Shown in pieces: positions 25,057 to 32,983 of a stretch of 64,000 bases of DNA (position 1 is the stretch's first letter; each line of letters begins with the position of its first letter). The position numbers were made by a program, and so were the translations under genes. Source of the stretch: CAYOWQ01 sp964407695. GTDB lineage: Bacteria > Planctomycetota > Phycisphaerae > Phycisphaerales > SM1A02. The DNA lies in the NCBI GenBank assembly GCA_964407695.1, contig CAYOWQ010000008.1, positions 62,001 to 126,000 of the forward strand. Direction: 5' to 3'. Under the pieces are notes generated by a model, which saw nothing but the letters and a program-made list of their open reading frames with translations, made no database searches and was not told where the DNA came from.

Positions 25057-26373
25057 ATGCCATCCTTTAGATATGAAAGCCTGACCAGCAGTGGACGCGC
25101 GTCAGCCGGCGTGGTGACCGCACCTGACCGTTCGTCTGCCGTTCGCCAGATTCTCGGACGTGGGGAGATGGCGACGGTCGTTGAACAGGTGGAGTCCGAT
25201 TCCGAACACGAATCGCTCAACACCGCCGTACCGAAGGCGGCGACAGCGGCGCGGCCGTCGGCCGGGGCCGCCGGCGCCTCGGGGTCGAAGTCTCTTTCAT
25301 CCCTCTTCTCACGACGAACAGAGCGCCCTTCTCTCAGCCGGTCCGACCTTGCCTCCTTCATGCGCGAACTGGCCACGGCCATCGAGGCCGGCCTTTCGCT
25401 GATGCAGGCATTGACCACCGTGCGGAGACAGGCCAGCGGAAATGCCTTGCCGGTGATTCTCGACCATCTCATCGACCGGGTGGAGGCTGGTATTCCCCTC
25501 CATCAGGCAGCTCGGGAATATGGTCCACCGTTTGACGAGATGGTGATCGGTATGGTCCGTGCGGCGGATGCTTCCGGCCGGATGCATGAGATTTTGCATC
25601 AGCTTGCGGATTTGCTTGAGCGATCCGTCGAGCTTCGTCGAGAAGTTGTCGGCGCCACGATGTATCCGGCCATCGTGTTTGTCATGATCCTGATCAGCGT
25701 AACGATCTTCATTACGGTTTTGATCCCCCGTCTGATGGCGCCGATTCAAGCCCAGGCCAACTTCGTTATGCCTTGGCCGACACAACTGCTGCTCGATCTA
25801 GCATCCTTCCTTCAGGCGTACTGGATCTGGCTGGTGGCGGCGATCATTGCGATGTTGGCTGGGTGGCGGTTCTGGATCGCGGTTCCGGCGAATCGCGTAG
25901 CGCTCGATCGGCTCAAGTTGAAAACACCGCTTCTCGGCCGGCTACTTCGCGATGTGGCCGTGGCCCGGTTCACCCGCACACTCGGCACGCTGGTCTCGGC
26001 CGGCCTGCCGATCCTCAACGCGTTGAAGATCGTTCGCGACACCCTTGGGAACGTCGCCCTGATGCAGGCCATCGATGAAGTGCAGGACCGGGTGACCACC
26101 GGCCAATCGTTGGCCGAGCCCCTGGAACGATCCGGATACTTCCCTCCGCTGCTCATTCAGATCGTGAATATCGGCGAGCGCTCCGGCCGCCTCGAAACCA
26201 TGCTTCTTCACGCGGCCACGGCCTTTGACCGGCAGGTTTCCAATTCAATCAAGATCTTTACGAAGGCCCTCCCTCCGGTGTTGATTGTGATGGCGGCCGC
26301 GGTGGTCGCCTTCGTTCTCGTCGCGATCCTTCTTCCCATGCTCGAACTTCAGTCCGCAATCGGTGGCGGATAA
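25057..26373 (+). CDS. gspF: type II secretion inner-membrane protein GspF
   Basis: 438 residues with the two T2SSF domains: the first begins DLASFMRELATAIEAGLSLM (~100-119), the second RFTRTLGTLVSAGLPILNAL (~306-325). Three membrane segments are visible, one around 210-230, one around 250-272 and one at the C-terminus (LIVMAAAVVAFVLVAILLPM). A Ser/Ala-rich linker (~50-95) separates a short N-terminal domain from the first T2SSF domain. GspF is the polytopic platform protein that couples GspE to pseudopilin assembly. Member of the gspE-D operon. Confidence 0.95.
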   Translation: MPSFRYESLTSSGRASAGVVTAPDRSSAVRQILGRGEMATVVEQVESDSEHESLNTAVPKAATAARPSAGAAGASGSKSLSSLFSRRTERPSLSRSDLASFMRELATAIEAGLSLMQALTTVRRQASGNALPVILDHLIDRVEAGIPLHQAAREYGPPFDEMVIGMVRAADASGRMHEILHQLADLLERSVELRREVVGATMYPAIVFVMILISVTIFITVLIPRLMAPIQAQANFVMPWPTQLLLDLASFLQAYWIWLVAAIIAMLAGWRFWIAVPANRVALDRLKLKTPLLGRLLRDVAVARFTRTLGTLVSAGLPILNALKIVRDTLGNVALMQAIDEVQDRVTTGQSLAEPLERSGYFPPLLIQIVNIGERSGRLETMLLHAATAFDRQVSNSIKIFTKALPPVLIVMAAAVVAFVLVAILLPMLELQSAIGGG

Positions 26374-26394
26374 AACCATTGAAAGGTGCTCGAA

Positions 26395-26847
26395 ATGCCT
26401 CAATCCTTCTCCTGCAATTCTCGAACACACCGCGATCATGATCGTCGACGCAGAGGATTCACCCTGCTTGAAGTCATTGTGGCGGTCACCATTGTTGCGC
26501 TGCTGGCGACCTTGGTGGTCCCCCGCCTCCTCACCAACATCGGAACCACGAAACACAAGATCGCCGTGGCGGAGACTTCATCGATCGCCCAACAGATCAA
26601 CCTCTACATGGTTGACAACAGCATCACGCAGCTCCCGAGCGATTTTGATCTTCAGGTCCTTGTCGGCAAATACCTCAATAAGGCAGGCGACCTCGTTGAC
26701 CCCTGGGGTCACGACTACATCGTGCTTGTTCCCGGCGATGTCAATCCGGATTTTGACGTGATCTCGTATGGCCGCGACGGCGAGCCTGGCGGCACCGGCG
26801 AGGATGCGGACGTCTATAACAATCAGGGCGAACAACAGAATTCCTGA
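26395..26847 (+). CDS. gspG: major pseudopilin GspG
   Basis: 150 residues. ATG 26395 is chosen over GTG 26386 because AAGGTG (26384-26389) gives normal spacing. A 21-residue basic leader ends in the class III cleavage site RRRRG|FTLLEV, with Glu at +5, followed by the hydrophobic helix VIVAVTIVALLATLVVPRLL. The C-terminal domain has VDPWGHDYIVLVPGDVNPDF and SYGRDGEPGGTGEDADV, the conserved GspG calcium-site loop. It forms the shaft of the pseudopilus after processing by prepilin peptidase; no gspO/pilD gene is in the window. Confidence 0.95.
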   Translation: MPQSFSCNSRTHRDHDRRRRGFTLLEVIVAVTIVALLATLVVPRLLTNIGTTKHKIAVAETSSIAQQINLYMVDNSITQLPSDFDLQVLVGKYLNKAGDLVDPWGHDYIVLVPGDVNPDFDVISYGRDGEPGGTGEDADVYNNQGEQQNS

Positions 26848-26859
26848 TGGAATTCGCGG

Positions 26860-27459
26860 ATGAACCTGCACGTGCATCGACGAACCTGGAACAGCATCAG
26901 ATCCATGCCCACCGGCTTCACGCTGGTCGAAGTGATGATCGCGCTGATCCTCCTGGCGCTGCTGACGTCAATTATTGTTCCTCGACTGGCCGGTCAGGAT
27001 GAACGCCGGGCAGACAAATTCGTCCGCGAACTGCAGGATGTCCTGACCGTCTTTGCCTTCCGTGATTCCACCAGCGCCACCCAATGCTGCCTCTGGCTCA
27101 ATCCCTCAGACCGGTCAATTCGAATCTATAACAAAGTGACGGACGAGAATGCACCCGAGGATCCGCCGTCGTGGCAGCCGGATCGGTTCACCGCACCGGT
27201 CTTCATCCCCGCCAATGTGTCGCTGCTTGATACCCGTCTCGACGGAGACTCGATTGGTACCGAGGAGTGGCAGATCGTGAGCATTCCCGGAACCACCCGA
27301 CCGGCGATTGAGATCGATGTTCAGGGCCCCGTTTCGTGGACCACGGTCGCACTCGAGCCCTTCTCGATTACGGCATCGAAGGTTGGTGAAGGGGATCGCT
27401 ATGCCGCCAGAACGGTCTTCGATCTGGATGCCGCGGGACGCGATCAGGAGGACTGGTGA
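26860..27459 (+). CDS. gspH: minor pseudopilin GspH-like
   Basis: 199 residues with prepilin site MPTG|FTLVEVMIALILLALL and a PRL motif after the helix, so it will be processed like GspG. The remaining beta-rich domain (VLTVFAFRDSTSATQCCLWL, then a sheet-like C-terminal half) fits GspH by order and size, but it is less conserved than GspG and sequence identity to known GspH is not clear. It starts 12 bases after gspG and its stop overlaps the GTG of the next gene (GTGA at 27456-27459). Confidence 0.85.
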   Translation: MNLHVHRRTWNSIRSMPTGFTLVEVMIALILLALLTSIIVPRLAGQDERRADKFVRELQDVLTVFAFRDSTSATQCCLWLNPSDRSIRIYNKVTDENAPEDPPSWQPDRFTAPVFIPANVSLLDTRLDGDSIGTEEWQIVSIPGTTRPAIEIDVQGPVSWTTVALEPFSITASKVGEGDRYAARTVFDLDAAGRDQEDW

Positions 27460-27917
27460 ATCGATCATCGCCCCAGCTTCGCCGCGGAATCGCGTTGACC
27501 GATGCCATCATCGGAGGCGTTATTCTCGCCATCGGTCTCGTGTCATTGATGGGGCTGTCGAGCCGGGCGCTGAAACAAGGGCAACGCGGCGAACAGGCAA
27601 TTATCGCGTCTTCATTGCTTGACGAATTGCTGGGCCGCGTGCTGGCCGAAGGCCCTGACGAGTTTCCAAAATTCAACGACACATCGGGCCGGTTCGATCC
27701 GCCGTTTGACCAGTTCAGTTTCGAGCTGGTTCTGGAAGATCAGGGAGAATATGAACCGTTTCGTGTAACGGCGTACGTCTTCAACGATGCCGGAGACGAG
27801 TTCAGCATCGAGACGCTGATCACCGCTCGTGAGGGCGAAGATCCAAACCCAGTTCGAATTCCGCCTGAGGTCATCGATAGAGAGGGTCGTCATGATGAAA
27901 AGGAAGGCAGCTATTAA
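27456..27917 (+). CDS. gspI: minor pseudopilin GspI-like with Asp at +5
   Basis: 153 residues from GTG 27456, with AGGAGG at 27445-27450. The N-terminus is RRG|IALTDAIIGGVILAIGL: a basic leader, Gly at -1 (G11) and a hydrophobic helix, but the +5 residue, almost always Glu in pseudopilins, is Asp (D16), and +1 is Ile rather than Phe. GspI forms the tip complex with GspJ and GspK; its position between H and J supports the call. The C-terminal domain has FDQFSFELVLEDQGEYEPFR and a beta pattern expected for GspI. Confidence 0.8.
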   Translation: MNRSSPQLRRGIALTDAIIGGVILAIGLVSLMGLSSRALKQGQRGEQAIIASSLLDELLGRVLAEGPDEFPKFNDTSGRFDPPFDQFSFELVLEDQGEYEPFRVTAYVFNDAGDEFSIETLITAREGEDPNPVRIPPEVIDREGRHDEKEGSY

Positions 27918-28959
27918 TCTCCGTCGCCCGTCATCAGATTCAAACCGCTCACGGCATCGGCTTGCAGCGTTCACGCTGGTTGAGATGGTTGTGGCGTCGA
28001 TCATCGTGGCCTTCGTGCTGGGTGCCGTCTCGCTCTCTCTGGCCCAAGTCGGAAAGGCCCGAAACTCAACGCGCATCCGGCTCCAGGCATTCCTCCGGGC
28101 CCAGAACGCGCTGGACGCCATCCGAAAGGACATTGCGAGCACGGTGCGCGATTCCGATCTGTTCAATTGCCGCGTTGTGCTCACCAACGACACCTCGTTC
28201 AATGGCGGCACCGATTATGAGCGAGATGATCTCCTCCTCTTCTCGGACCGGCTGCGAGCAATTCACGCACTGAACTACAGCGGTGAGGGTCTTGAGTACG
28301 AGACACAGTACCGTGTCATCGACGACGACCTTGGTCCGATCATGCAGCAACGGCGCGACCCCGTTCCCGATCGTTACGATCGCGGCGGCGGTGTGGTGAC
28401 CCCCGTCGGTGAAGGCGTTGTCGGTCTTCAAATTGAGGTGTTTGACGGTGAATGGTGGTGGGATGAATGGGACTCTGATGAGTATGGCCTGCCGCACGCC
28501 GTTCGCGTGACTCTGACGACCAGTGGGGCTGATCCTGGATCTGATGCATATGACGACCAGGTGGCATTCGCCACCGTGCGGACGGTGATCGCCATCGATC
28601 GAACTCCCGTGCCCCCGCCAATTGAGGAAGAGCTGACGGTCGATACCGACGGCGACGGCATCCCCGACGCCACGGCTGAGGAGGCTGAGGCAGGAGGACG
28701 CGATGGTGCGGAAGGAGATAATCCTGCCGGTGGCGAAGGCGGCGGAGAAACGGTTGTTGTTCCGGGTGGAGCCGGCGGTGGAGGCCGAGGGGGGTCCGGG
28801 GGCGGCATCGGCAACGGTGGTGGTGGTGGCGGCGGATTCCAAGGCGGCGGAGCCCTTGGCGGCTCTGCCGGCGGCGGAGGCAAACCTGTCCGGTTGCCGG
28901 GCGGCGCGCATGGTGGTGGTGGCGGCGGCGCTGGCTCAGGAATCGGAAAGAAAAAATAG
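27892..28959 (+). CDS. gspJ: minor pseudopilin GspJ-like with Gly-rich tail
   Basis: 355 residues from ATG 27892 (GAGGG upstream at 27882-27885), overlapping gspI by 26 bases. The prepilin motif is RLAA|FTLVEMVVASIIVAFV: Glu is at +5 (E31) but the -1 residue is Ala (A26) instead of Gly. A GspJ-type beta domain follows (ALDAIRKDIASTVRDSDLFN, LLLFSDRLRA, YETQYRVIDDD). From ~residue 240 the protein is unlike other GspJ: an acidic stretch with DTDGDGIPDATAEE (thrombospondin-type-3-like calcium motif) and then ~90 residues that are mostly glycine, ending in KKK. The tail should be exposed at the pseudopilus tip, if processed normally. Confidence 0.82.
   Translation: MMKRKAAINLRRPSSDSNRSRHRLAAFTLVEMVVASIIVAFVLGAVSLSLAQVGKARNSTRIRLQAFLRAQNALDAIRKDIASTVRDSDLFNCRVVLTNDTSFNGGTDYERDDLLLFSDRLRAIHALNYSGEGLEYETQYRVIDDDLGPIMQQRRDPVPDRYDRGGGVVTPVGEGVVGLQIEVFDGEWWWDEWDSDEYGLPHAVRVTLTTSGADPGSDAYDDQVAFATVRTVIAIDRTPVPPPIEEELTVDTDGDGIPDATAEEAEAGGRDGAEGDNPAGGEGGGETVVVPGGAGGGGRGGSGGGIGNGGGGGGGFQGGGALGGSAGGGGKPVRLPGGAHGGGGGGAGSGIGKKK
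28690..28950 (+). repeat. glycine-codon low-complexity tract inside gspJ
   Basis: About 260 bases rich in GGN codons (GGC GGC GGA GGT and variants) encoding a nearly pure glycine tail with interspersed Ala, Ser and Pro. It is the most compositionally biased stretch of the window. Codon variety (GGC, GGT, GGA, GGG all used) argues against recent simple slippage. Confidence 0.8.
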
Positions 28960-28977
28960 ACCCTTGAATCTCCAGGC

Positions 28978-30345
28978 ATGACAATTCCTCGACTTCAACA
29001 CCAATCGCACCGACATCACGGCATGGTGATTGTGGTTGTGGTCTGGGCCCTTGCAGTGGCGGCGATTGTCGCCGCGGCGTTGCAGCTCAATGCCTACCGC
29101 GAGGCAACGCTCGGACGCGAGACGTTGGGTCGAGTGCAGGCGCGCTGGGCAGCCCGTGCGGGAATCGAACGAACAATCTCCGTTCTGGCGTACAACGTGC
29201 AGAACCCGAATCTGGAGGACGCTTTTGCGGAGACCTACGAGCTGGAAAGCTGGTCCTACGACTCGTTCTCCACGGGCAGCTACACCATCGGCCACACGGT
29301 CAACGGCGTGGAGTGGCAGGGGCCGCAGGATGAACACGCGAAACCCAACATCAACCTCCTGCAATTCAGCCAGCTCATCAATATCCCCGACATGAGCTAC
29401 GACGCGGCCGACGCCATTCTCGACTGGGTCGATGCCGATGATGAGCCGCGCACTCAAGGCGCTGAATCTGAGTTCTATGCCAATCGCGGTTACCGGTATC
29501 GGCCTCGAAATGGGCCGATCCGCTCTGTTGCCGAGCTCGAGTTGATCGCCAGTTGCTGGCCGGAGTATGTTCGCGGCGAGGACTGGAACTTGAATGGCCG
29601 GTTGGACCCCAATGAAGATGACGGCGACGAAAGTTGGCCGCCAGACAATCAGGACGGCCTGCTCGACCAGGGCTGGTCAGGGATGTTGACCGCCCATTCC
29701 CGATCGGGTTCGCTCGGAGGTTCAGGACAGCCGAAGCTGAGAGTTCAGGATTCGGACGCCGCCACCATTCAAGATCGCACTGGCCTCTCCGAGCAACAGG
29801 CCACCGCGCTGAAGCAGTACGCCGCGACGCCGAACGCTCGTCTCGAGACCCTGTTGATGTCCGATCTCGGCACACTTGCGAGCGGCGGCAATGCCGCCGC
29901 CGGGCAGAGTGGCTCCTCAACCGGCAAGAATGTGAAGTCCAGCAGCAGCAATGTCGCCCTCTCGACCGAACAGCTCAAGGCGGTCTTCCGAGAGTTGACA
30001 TTCGATGACCCCTCGGTGACGGGGCCGGGCAAGTTGAACATCAATACTGTTTCAGTCGATGTGCTCCGTGATGTTCTCGGCTTTGATTCCCGGCTGGCCG
30101 ACAACATCATCGGCGCCCGCGACGATCGCAAAGAGGGTTTCACAAGCATTGTCGACCTGCTGGAAGTTCCGGGGATGGATCCCGCGGTGCTTTCAGGACT
30201 GGCTTCCATGTTCGACACGGTCAGCAACGTGTTCTCGATCTGTTCGAGAGGAACGTCTCCATCAGGCGCGACAAGCGTTGAAATTCTCGTGGTTGTCGAT
30301 CGTTCTACACTGCCCGTTCAGATCCTCGAGTACCGCGAGCAATAA
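28978..30345 (+). CDS. gspK: minor pseudopilin GspK with EF-hand-like loop
   Basis: 455 residues. Leader HRHHG|MVIVVVVWALAVAAIV lacks Glu at +5, which is normal for GspK. The globular part shows the GspK pattern: FSQLINIPDMSYDAADAILD with WVDADDEP, YANRGYRYRPRNGPIRSVAE, and the helix-hairpin-helix-like GKLNINTVSVDVLRDVLGF repeated idea of GspK SAM-like domains, then LLEVPGMDPAVLSGLASM. Within it, DWNLNGRLDPNE (~residues 202-213) is a near-perfect EF-hand loop, followed by acidic DNQDGLLD. GspK caps the pseudopilus and blocks growth. Its stop (TAATG) overlaps the next start by one base. Confidence 0.92.
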   Translation: MTIPRLQHQSHRHHGMVIVVVVWALAVAAIVAAALQLNAYREATLGRETLGRVQARWAARAGIERTISVLAYNVQNPNLEDAFAETYELESWSYDSFSTGSYTIGHTVNGVEWQGPQDEHAKPNINLLQFSQLINIPDMSYDAADAILDWVDADDEPRTQGAESEFYANRGYRYRPRNGPIRSVAELELIASCWPEYVRGEDWNLNGRLDPNEDDGDESWPPDNQDGLLDQGWSGMLTAHSRSGSLGGSGQPKLRVQDSDAATIQDRTGLSEQQATALKQYAATPNARLETLLMSDLGTLASGGNAAAGQSGSSTGKNVKSSSSNVALSTEQLKAVFRELTFDDPSVTGPGKLNINTVSVDVLRDVLGFDSRLADNIIGARDDRKEGFTSIVDLLEVPGMDPAVLSGLASMFDTVSNVFSICSRGTSPSGATSVEILVVVDRSTLPVQILEYREQ

Positions 30346-32369
30346 TGAAGAACACTCAAACGAATTCCGCTACTGACCCCAGCCTGATCGCTGCGGTTCA
30401 CGCCGTCGGTCAGGGCTGGCGAGTTGTGGTCGCTCGCAAGAGCGGACTGAGGCCGGCGCTGGTGGAAGCCCGCGAGTTTCCCAGTGACCAGTCGTCGCGA
30501 GTCTCCGGGTATCTGGCTGAGAAGCTGGTCGGCCGAACAATCCTCGTCCTCCCGTCGTCGTCCGCCATCTGCCGAACCTGCCCCCTTCCCAATGTCGGCC
30601 CGGAGCAGATGGATGCAGCGCTGCGCCTGCAGGCCGAGGCCCATTTGCTCGGAGGAACGCCGACGCATCGCGTGGGACTCGCGGTGCTCCCGCTGGCCGC
30701 CGGAGAGTCCAGCAGGTGCGGTCTCATCCTCGCCTGGCCCGAGTCCGCGCCGGCATCGATCCCTCCGGGAATGGACGCCGCGGCGTCGACCTTTGTCCCC
30801 GATGTTGCCTGCCTTGCGGCACTCCTGAATGGCCTTCGCCCCGCCGAGCCCCTCATTTGGCTCAATCGCGAGGATGGCTCTCTGGCGATCGGACTGTGCC
30901 ACGCTCAGGGCGCGGTGTTCCGCGCAACGAGGGAGTCGGCCGAAGACGGCGACTGGGCGGCTCGGGTCAATCGCGTCCTTGCCGAAACGGCGTTCAGCGT
31001 GGGCCACACTCCGGAATTCGTCGAGCAGATTCAGGCTGGGGCCTCTCAGCTTTTTGGGCAGACTGATCCCGGTCAGCTGGTGTTGCCTGCCGCAGTGCTC
31101 AATCTGCTTCCCAGCCGCCTCGACGGCTCCCCTCGCGATACCGCATGGTGCACCAAGTTCGGCATCGCGGCCGGTGCCATCATCGCCGCCATGAGCGAAT
31201 TGGCTCCGTTGACTGCTCTGACGGCGAATGCTCCGAAGGAAGCCCCGTCGATTCTCGGGTCGCTGGTTTCGACCCTTTCGCGCCCACGAGTGGCCGCCAC
31301 CTTGGCCGCCGCGGCCATTGCCATCGTTGCGTTCGGCCCGCTGGTGCTGTCGTTCGCCCGCCTGCAGGTGCTTCGATGGAAGGTCGGCGACGAAGGGTCG
31401 GTCATCAAGGCCAATGATCAGGGCAAGAAGACGGTTGCGATGTACCAGGAGTTGCAGAAGCGCTCCTGGCCGATGCTCAAGGTCTTCTCCGATGTCTGCA
31501 ATGCAACACCGCTTGGGGTCGATCTCGATTCGATCAACATCATTCATGGCGAGCCGGTTCTCCTCGTCGGCGTGGCGAAGCCCGACAGCGGCCGTTCGGC
31601 CGAGGAGGTCGTGGCCGATTTTGAGAAGAATCTGACGAGGTTCGGCCTGTTCGGCGGTGTTGCCAAGAAGCTTGAGAAGGCCGATGCGAAAGGCGCTGTG
31701 GCGTTTCGAATGAACGCCCAGGTCAACAACCCTTTCAAGAACATCAACTACGACCAGAAGGTCGACTTCGCCATGGTACCCCTCCAGGTCCAGAAATTCG
31801 GGCCCCCGCCGGAATGGGTCACGGATCGAGAGGGATTCATCAAGCGCCGGGACGCCAAGCAACGAGAGGACTGGATTCGGCAGGGATTGATCAACGAGGA
31901 TGGAACACCAAAGACCGCGTCGAACGACCACGGCGATGTCATTGCGGTCGACCCTGCGACGGAAGACTCAACAACCAGCGGTCGCATCATTCCCACGCCA
32001 CCGCCAGATGACGTTGCCATCGCCGATGGTGAAGGCGTTGTTGGTTCCGGTGAACCCTCAACCACAGCTCCGTCAGACGCCGAGGCCAAGCTGGTCGGCG
32101 TCGATTCTCGTGGGGGTGCCTTGCCGCGTGAGGGCGCCCCGGGAATGGCCTCCCACAGCAGTGATCGTCCGGCCAACGCTGGCCCTCGCGAGCAGATTCC
32201 TCCCCCGCTCACTAAGGAACAGATCAATGCGATGAAGAAGGCGGAAGCGCAGGAGGCACTTTCCAAGGTCTCCGCCGCCATGAAGTATGCACCGGACGAT
32301 GCAGTCAAATCGCGGTTGAAATCAGAGTTCCAGATGCTCCTGCAGCGAACCAAGGAGGCTACCGAATGA
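30345..32369 (+). CDS. GspL/PilM-PilN-like assembly platform protein with extended periplasmic tail
   Basis: 674 residues. The first ~270 residues resemble the actin-like cytoplasmic part of GspL/PilM (GRTILVLPSSSAICRTCPLP, LLPSRL before the membrane). A single transmembrane helix follows at ~325-345 (VAATLAAAAIAIVAFGPLVL). The periplasmic part has a ferredoxin-like PilN/GspL region with SINIIHGEPVLLVGVAKPDS, then a long acidic/Pro disordered linker, and ends in a ~56-residue helical module PPPLTKEQINAMKKAEAQEA that recurs at the end of the GspC-like protein. GspL recruits GspE to the membrane. At 674 residues it is much longer than usual GspL (~400); the excess is the linker and terminal module. 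Position between gspK and the gspM-like gene supports the call. Confidence 0.8.
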   Translation: MKNTQTNSATDPSLIAAVHAVGQGWRVVVARKSGLRPALVEAREFPSDQSSRVSGYLAEKLVGRTILVLPSSSAICRTCPLPNVGPEQMDAALRLQAEAHLLGGTPTHRVGLAVLPLAAGESSRCGLILAWPESAPASIPPGMDAAASTFVPDVACLAALLNGLRPAEPLIWLNREDGSLAIGLCHAQGAVFRATRESAEDGDWAARVNRVLAETAFSVGHTPEFVEQIQAGASQLFGQTDPGQLVLPAAVLNLLPSRLDGSPRDTAWCTKFGIAAGAIIAAMSELAPLTALTANAPKEAPSILGSLVSTLSRPRVAATLAAAAIAIVAFGPLVLSFARLQVLRWKVGDEGSVIKANDQGKKTVAMYQELQKRSWPMLKVFSDVCNATPLGVDLDSINIIHGEPVLLVGVAKPDSGRSAEEVVADFEKNLTRFGLFGGVAKKLEKADAKGAVAFRMNAQVNNPFKNINYDQKVDFAMVPLQVQKFGPPPEWVTDREGFIKRRDAKQREDWIRQGLINEDGTPKTASNDHGDVIAVDPATEDSTTSGRIIPTPPPDDVAIADGEGVVGSGEPSTTAPSDAEAKLVGVDSRGGALPREGAPGMASHSSDRPANAGPREQIPPPLTKEQINAMKKAEAQEALSKVSAAMKYAPDDAVKSRLKSEFQMLLQRTKEATE

Positions 32370-32983
32370 GTGCCGCCGAACAGGTCTTCGCCCGAATCAA
32401 TCGATTGCCGAATGCGGTCAAGATCGGCCTTGGTGCGGTCGTTGCAGTCGTTGCGTTCATCATTGTGAACGACTACGTGTGGGCCCAGTCAAGGGAGTGG
32501 GACGACGAGGCCGATCGGTTGCAGGCCATCATTTCCGATTCCCGTCGCCTTTCGGGCGATGCCGGAAGGGAGCTGACGCAGCAGGTCATCCTCTTTGGTC
32601 CGACGGAAGTGCCCGGAGAGGCGTCGACCGGTTCGACGACATTGATTGACACCGTCAACGCCATCATCAAAGGGCACGGTTCGGATGTGACCAACTACTC
32701 GTTCACCGGCAGCGCCGGCTCCAAGCTTCCCCGGGACGTCCTGCAGAGTGTTGCGCCGGGTCAGCGCTTTGAGTTGTTGAAGGCCGAAGTGAAATTCGAC
32801 ACCAGCACGAAGGTCCTTGCCCAGATCCTCCATGAACTCGAATCGAGTCCGGTGATTGAGGGCATCAGTTCGATGCGCGTAGTTCGCTATGACGTGCGAC
32901 CCAAGGTAAGCGTTCAGTTGACCGTTGAGTCCTGGGTGCGTTCAGGCGCTGCAGGACCTCGACGAGGAGGACCGGCTGCATGA
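32366..32983 (+). CDS. gspM: GspM-like inner-membrane protein
   Basis: 205 residues, start overlapping the previous stop (ATGA at 32366-32369). One membrane helix at ~19-37 (KIGLGAVVAVVAFIIVNDYV), then a helical stalk (EWDDEADRLQAIISDSRRLS) and a ferredoxin-like domain with KVLAQILHELESSPVIEGIS and VRYDVRPKVSVQLTVESW. This is the architecture of GspM/PilO, which dimerises with GspL/PilN in the platform. Assignment rests on topology and gene order more than on sequence identity. Confidence 0.8.
   Translation: MSAAEQVFARINRLPNAVKIGLGAVVAVVAFIIVNDYVWAQSREWDDEADRLQAIISDSRRLSGDAGRELTQQVILFGPTEVPGEASTGSTTLIDTVNAIIKGHGSDVTNYSFTGSAGSKLPRDVLQSVAPGQRFELLKAEVKFDTSTKVLAQILHELESSPVIEGISSMRVVRYDVRPKVSVQLTVESWVRSGAAGPRRGGPAA

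Noticed and set aside
28428..28979. Proline-rich 183-residue minus frame
   Set aside because: It is the mirror of the glycine-rich tail of gspJ (GGN on one strand gives NCC on the other).
30318..31931. 537-residue minus-strand open frame
   Set aside because: Antisense to the GspL-like gene, which has a one-base coupling to gspK and an ordered topology. The minus frame is Arg/Gly/His-rich with no motif.
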